Shown here piece after piece: positions 5,445 through 7,994 of a stretch of 7,994 nt of DNA. The position numbers and the translations under genes are program-made. Below the pieces are notes generated by a model. That model had not been told where the DNA came from. It did no database searches and saw nothing but the letters and a program-made list of their open reading frames with translations. The stretch is from contig DATBFX010000321.1 of assembly GCA_036558305.1 (NCBI GenBank), forward strand, positions 1 to 7,994. The letters run 5' to 3'. How positions within the stretch are numbered: position 1 is the first letter of the stretch; each line of letters starts with the position of its first letter. This DNA comes from DATBFX01 sp036558305. GTDB lineage: Bacteria > Chloroflexota > Chloroflexia > Thermomicrobiales > UBA6265.

Positions 5445-6476
5445 GTGTCACGCAACGGCAACCCCGGTCGCGTCACCATCGAAGATGTGGCCCGCGAGGC
5501 CGATGTCTCCTACGCGACCGTCTCCCGCGTCGTCAGCGGCAAGGGCTACGTCAGTCTCGAAACGCGTACCCGCGTCATGGACGCGGTTGCCCGCACGGGG
5601 TACATCGTCAACCGGCGGGCGCAGGGTCTTGCCAGCGGGCGGGCTCAGGTCGTCGGGCTCGTCGTACCCGACCTCGACACCAGCTACATCGGCGAGATCG
5701 TGCGCGGCATCGACGAGGAACTGGCGGCGGTCTCGTACGACCTGATGCTCTACACCACCCACAAACGGGCACATCGCGAATCGGCTTTCGTCGCCAACGT
5801 CGCCGCCGGTCTCGCCGACGGGCTGCTCCTCGTCCTGCCGACCGATCCCACGGCTTACCTCGATTCCATCCGCCGCCGCAGTTTCCCGTTCGTCCTGATC
5901 GACCACGGCGGCCTGGGCGACGAGGGCCCTTCGGTCGGTGCCACCAACCATCAAGGAGCTTACGACGCGACGAGCTACCTGATCGGCCTCGGTCACCGCC
6001 GGATCGGATTCGTCACCGGCAATCTGGAACTGGGCTGCGCTGGCGAGCGCCTCACCGGATACCGCACCGCCCTCTGCGAGCACCGGTTGGCGATCGATCC
6101 AGCCCTCATTCGAGAGGGCGATTTCATGCAACCCCGCGGATTCGACTGCGCCGCCGCCCTCCTCTCCTTGCCAGAACCGCCGACGGCCATCTTCGCCTCC
6201 AACGATGTCTCGGCGTTCGGCGTCATCGAGGCGATCCGTGATCGCGGTCTTCGCATCCCTGACGACGTTTCCGTGATTGGGTTCGACGACATTCCGACCG
6301 CCGCGAGCATTCACCCACCGTTGACCACGGTACGCCAGCCCCTCGAAGAGATGGGCCGGCAAGCGACGCGGATGTTGTTGGAGTTCATCACGAATCGCGA
6401 GCGGCACGTCGAGCGAATCGACCTGCCAACGTCACTGGTCATCCGCGGCTCCTGCCGATCGCTGGCGGAGGCGTAG
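5445..6476 (+). CDS. LacI-family transcriptional repressor
   Basis: The regulator has 343 residues, a normal length for the family. Residues 10-32 (VTIEDVAREADVSYATVSRVVSG) are the N-terminal helix-turn-helix, with YATVSRVV as recognition helix. Residues 56-66 (NRRAQGLASGR) are the hinge helix, with L62 as the likely minor-groove leucine. From about residue 68 (VVGLVVPDLDTSYIGEIVRGIDEEL) to the end is the periplasmic-binding-protein-like sensor and dimer domain; FASNDVSAFGVIEAIRDRGLRIPDDVSVIGFDD (250-282) and PLTTVRQPLEEMGRQA (292-307) are diagnostic. The start is GTG 5445, 6 nt after GAAGGA (5433-5438). An upstream GTG at 5379 has no ribosome binding site and would place O2 inside the coding region. 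A Tyr-Ala recognition pair is compatible with GalR/CcpA-like sites such as O1, by analogy with known LacI-family specificity. The regulator probably represses itself, the downstream sugar-binding protein and perhaps the divergent aminotransferase. The inducer is presumably a sugar or derivative; its identity is unknown. Confidence 0.96.
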   Translation: MSRNGNPGRVTIEDVAREADVSYATVSRVVSGKGYVSLETRTRVMDAVARTGYIVNRRAQGLASGRAQVVGLVVPDLDTSYIGEIVRGIDEELAAVSYDLMLYTTHKRAHRESAFVANVAAGLADGLLLVLPTDPTAYLDSIRRRSFPFVLIDHGGLGDEGPSVGATNHQGAYDATSYLIGLGHRRIGFVTGNLELGCAGERLTGYRTALCEHRLAIDPALIREGDFMQPRGFDCAAALLSLPEPPTAIFASNDVSAFGVIEAIRDRGLRIPDDVSVIGFDDIPTAASIHPPLTTVRQPLEEMGRQATRMLLEFITNRERHVERIDLPTSLVIRGSCRSLAEA

Positions 6477-6497
6477 GGTCGACGGTCGGTGGTCGTG

Positions 6498-6535
6498 TGC
6501 CGGTCGTGCTGGGTGGGCCCCCCAGGCGACCGGCA
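6498..6535 (+). other. intercistronic stem-loop between the repressor and the binding-protein gene
   Basis: TGCCGGTCG (6498-6506) and CGACCGGCA (6527-6535) form a perfect 9-bp stem. Inside it, CTGGG (6509-6513) pairs with CCCAG (6521-6525) around a 7-nt loop, leaving a small TG/G internal loop. There is no T-run after it, so it is not a standard intrinsic terminator. A smaller hairpin, CCCGA/TCGGG (6547-6559), follows. It could lower read-through or protect the 3' part of a processed transcript, giving repressor and binding protein different amounts. The rest of the 6477-6636 gap contains the ribosome binding site of the next gene and no clear promoter. Confidence 0.5.
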
Positions 6536-6636
6536 GCGGCCACCGTCCCGACGATCGGGGAACGAGGCGGCGAGGGACGCTGCCGGAATGGACGAAGCGG
6601 TCCGCGCGAATCGGATGCAGCAGGGAGGCAAAACAG

Positions 6637-7929
6637 ATGCGCACGTCACGTCGAAATCTCCTCGTCGGCGGCTCGTCGCTCGCCGCGACCCTGGCCCTAC
6701 GCGGTACGGCGTCGCCCGCCGCCGCCCAGGACAAAACCAAGATCGCCTGGTGGCACATCTCGACGATGGACCCGGGCAAGACGGCCTGGCAAACCCTCGC
6801 CGATACCTACATGCAGCAAAACCCGAACGTCCAGATCGACATCACGGTGATCGACAACGAGCCGTTCAAACAGAAGATCGCGACCGCGATGCAGTCCGGC
6901 AGCCCCCCGGACATCTTCCAGAGTTGGGGCGGTGGCGTGCTCTACGAGTACGCGTCGGCCGGGCTCGTCAAAGACATCACCGCCGACCTCGCCGAGAACG
7001 GCTGGGGCGACAGCTTCCTCCCGGCCGCGCTCGATCTCTACGGCAAGGACGGCAAGTTCTACGGCGTTCCCTGGGACATGGGCATGGTCGTCGTCTGGTA
7101 CAACAAGGCGCTCTTCGCCAAGGCCGGTATCGAAACCCCGCCGGCCACCTGGACCGACTTCCTCGCCACGGTCAGCACCCTCAAGGGCGCCGGCATTGCC
7201 CCGATCACCATCGGCGAGGGGGACAAGTGGCCGGGTCACTTCTATTGGGTCTACCTGGCGATCCGCGAAGGCGGCAAGGCGGCTTTCGATGCCGCCTACA
7301 CCCGCAAGGGTTCGTTCGCCGATCCGCCGTTCGTCAAGGCGGGTCAGGACCTGAAGCAGTTGATCGATCTTCAGCCGTTCCAGGAAGGGTTCCTCGGACA
7401 GGCGTACAATCCCGCCGAGACACTCCTCGCCAACGGCAAAGTCGCGATGGAATTGATGGGCCAGTGGTCGCCGGGCAACCAGAAGTCGCTGGCCGAGAAC
7501 AAGGTCGGTCTCGGCGACGACCTCGGGTTCTTCCTCTTCCCGATGGTCGAGGGAGGCGCCGGCGATCCCTCCGACGTCCTGGGCGGCGGCGACGGATTCG
7601 CCATCGGCAAGAACGCGCCGCCCGAGACGATCGACTTCGTCCGCTTCCTGACCAGCCTCGAGAACCAAACGGCGCTGGCCAAAGAGGGCGTCACCGTGCC
7701 GCCGACGGTGAAAGGCGCCGAGGCAGGTGTCACCGACCCGCTCATCCAGGAGATCGCGAAGAAGGTCGGCGAAGCGAAGTACCTGCAACTCTACTACGAC
7801 CAGTTCCTCCCGCCGGCCGTCGGCGCCGGGGTCAACGACGCCACCCAGGGGCTCTTCGCGGGAACCCTGACCCCGGAACAGGTCGCGCAGCAGATCGAAG
7901 ACGTTGCCCATCAGGAGATGGACAGCTAG
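6637..7929 (+). CDS. extracellular solute-binding protein family 1 (carbohydrate ABC transporter)
   Basis: This 430-residue secreted receptor should deliver a sugar or oligosaccharide to a CUT1-type ABC importer. Residues 1-30 are a signal peptide with a twin-arginine motif (SRRNLLV, residues 4-10), a hydrophobic stretch (about 9-21) and an AAA-Q cleavage site near 30. There is no lipobox cysteine, so anchoring must be by other means or the protein is released. The mature protein shows family landmarks: TKIAWWH (34-40), the helix WQTLADTYMQQNPNVQID (51-68), SGSPPDIFQSWGGG (87-100), YGVPWDMGMVVVWYNKALFAKAG (142-164), GKVAMELMGQW (267-277) and the C-terminal LFAGTLTPEQVAQQIEDV. Several tryptophans (W97, W146, W198, W204, W277) are candidates for stacking on sugar rings. 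AGGGAGG (6622-6628) lies 8 nt before the ATG. The gene follows the LacI regulator on the same strand; permease genes are expected beyond the window. Sugar specificity is unknown. Confidence 0.95.
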   Translation: MRTSRRNLLVGGSSLAATLALRGTASPAAAQDKTKIAWWHISTMDPGKTAWQTLADTYMQQNPNVQIDITVIDNEPFKQKIATAMQSGSPPDIFQSWGGGVLYEYASAGLVKDITADLAENGWGDSFLPAALDLYGKDGKFYGVPWDMGMVVVWYNKALFAKAGIETPPATWTDFLATVSTLKGAGIAPITIGEGDKWPGHFYWVYLAIREGGKAAFDAAYTRKGSFADPPFVKAGQDLKQLIDLQPFQEGFLGQAYNPAETLLANGKVAMELMGQWSPGNQKSLAENKVGLGDDLGFFLFPMVEGGAGDPSDVLGGGDGFAIGKNAPPETIDFVRFLTSLENQTALAKEGVTVPPTVKGAEAGVTDPLIQEIAKKVGEAKYLQLYYDQFLPPAVGAGVNDATQGLFAGTLTPEQVAQQIEDVAHQEMDS

Positions 7930-7944
7930 CAAACGGAGGCGTGA

Positions 7945-7989
7945 GGCGGCAAGGCGGCAAGGCGGCAAGGGAGAGGCGAAGGGCGGCAA
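7945..7989 (+). repeat. GGCGGCAA octamer tandem repeat
   Basis: Three perfect head-to-tail copies of GGCGGCAA lie at 7945-7968, and a fourth at 7982-7989 follows a degenerate spacer (GGGAGAGGCGAAG). The tract starts 15 bp after the stop codon of the binding-protein gene and may continue past the window edge. It looks like a short microsatellite of the kind scattered between genes in GC-rich genomes. It lies between the binding protein and the presumed permease genes. Confidence 0.75.
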
Positions 7990-7994
7990 GGCGC

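Noticed and set aside
6637..6730. Lipoprotein signal peptide on the binding protein
   Set aside because: There is no cysteine in or near the signal peptide. The SRRNLLV motif and AAA-Q site point to Tat export with ordinary cleavage.
7945..7989. CRISPR-like repeat array
   Set aside because: The repeat unit is 8 bp without spacers; it is a simple tandem repeat.

Overview
The window is high-GC bacterial DNA. Gene density, GC-rich third codon positions, a twin-arginine sugar-binding protein without a lipobox, and the overall gene style suggest a Chloroflexota bacterium of the Thermomicrobia/Sphaerobacter kind. That placement is an inference from style and was not tested. There is no RNA gene, CRISPR array, transposase or phage gene that I can see.

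Layout. Left edge (1-536, + strand): the C-terminal 67 residues of an SbcC/Rad50-like ATPase, then a small acidic protein of unknown function behind a weak candidate promoter. Middle (556-5174, - strand): in transcription order, a class-III PLP aminotransferase, a small FMN-binding (PNPOx-like) protein, a YihY/BrkB membrane protein and a RimJ/RimL-type GNAT acetyltransferase. Gaps of 274 to 412 bp separate them, so they are probably not one tight operon. The gap between the FMN protein and YihY holds a doubtful cysteine-rich reading frame. The gap between YihY and GNAT holds a REP-like inverted repeat. Right (5445-7929, + strand): a LacI-family repressor and then a family-1 extracellular sugar-binding protein, separated by a 9-bp stem-loop. 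The window ends in a tandem GGCGGCAA octamer repeat.

How the genes may work together. The clearest regulatory logic is the divergent region 5175-5444. A 20-bp near-perfect LacI-type operator sits on the predicted transcription start of a TTGACA promoter that reads into the repressor gene. A second, weaker operator of the same class lies 64 bp away (centre to centre), in the repressor leader. This predicts autoregulation, probable looping, and perhaps coordinated control of the divergent aminotransferase. The arrangement (aminotransferase <- LacI -> sugar-binding protein) suggests an inducible uptake and catabolism locus, possibly for an amino-containing or amino-convertible carbohydrate. The substrate cannot be read from the sequence. 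The permease genes expected after the binding protein lie beyond the right edge.

Nothing here is convincingly a new type of system. The most checkable points are the dual-operator divergent promoter, the cysteine-rich frame at 2739-3008, and a possible frameshift in the YihY tail.
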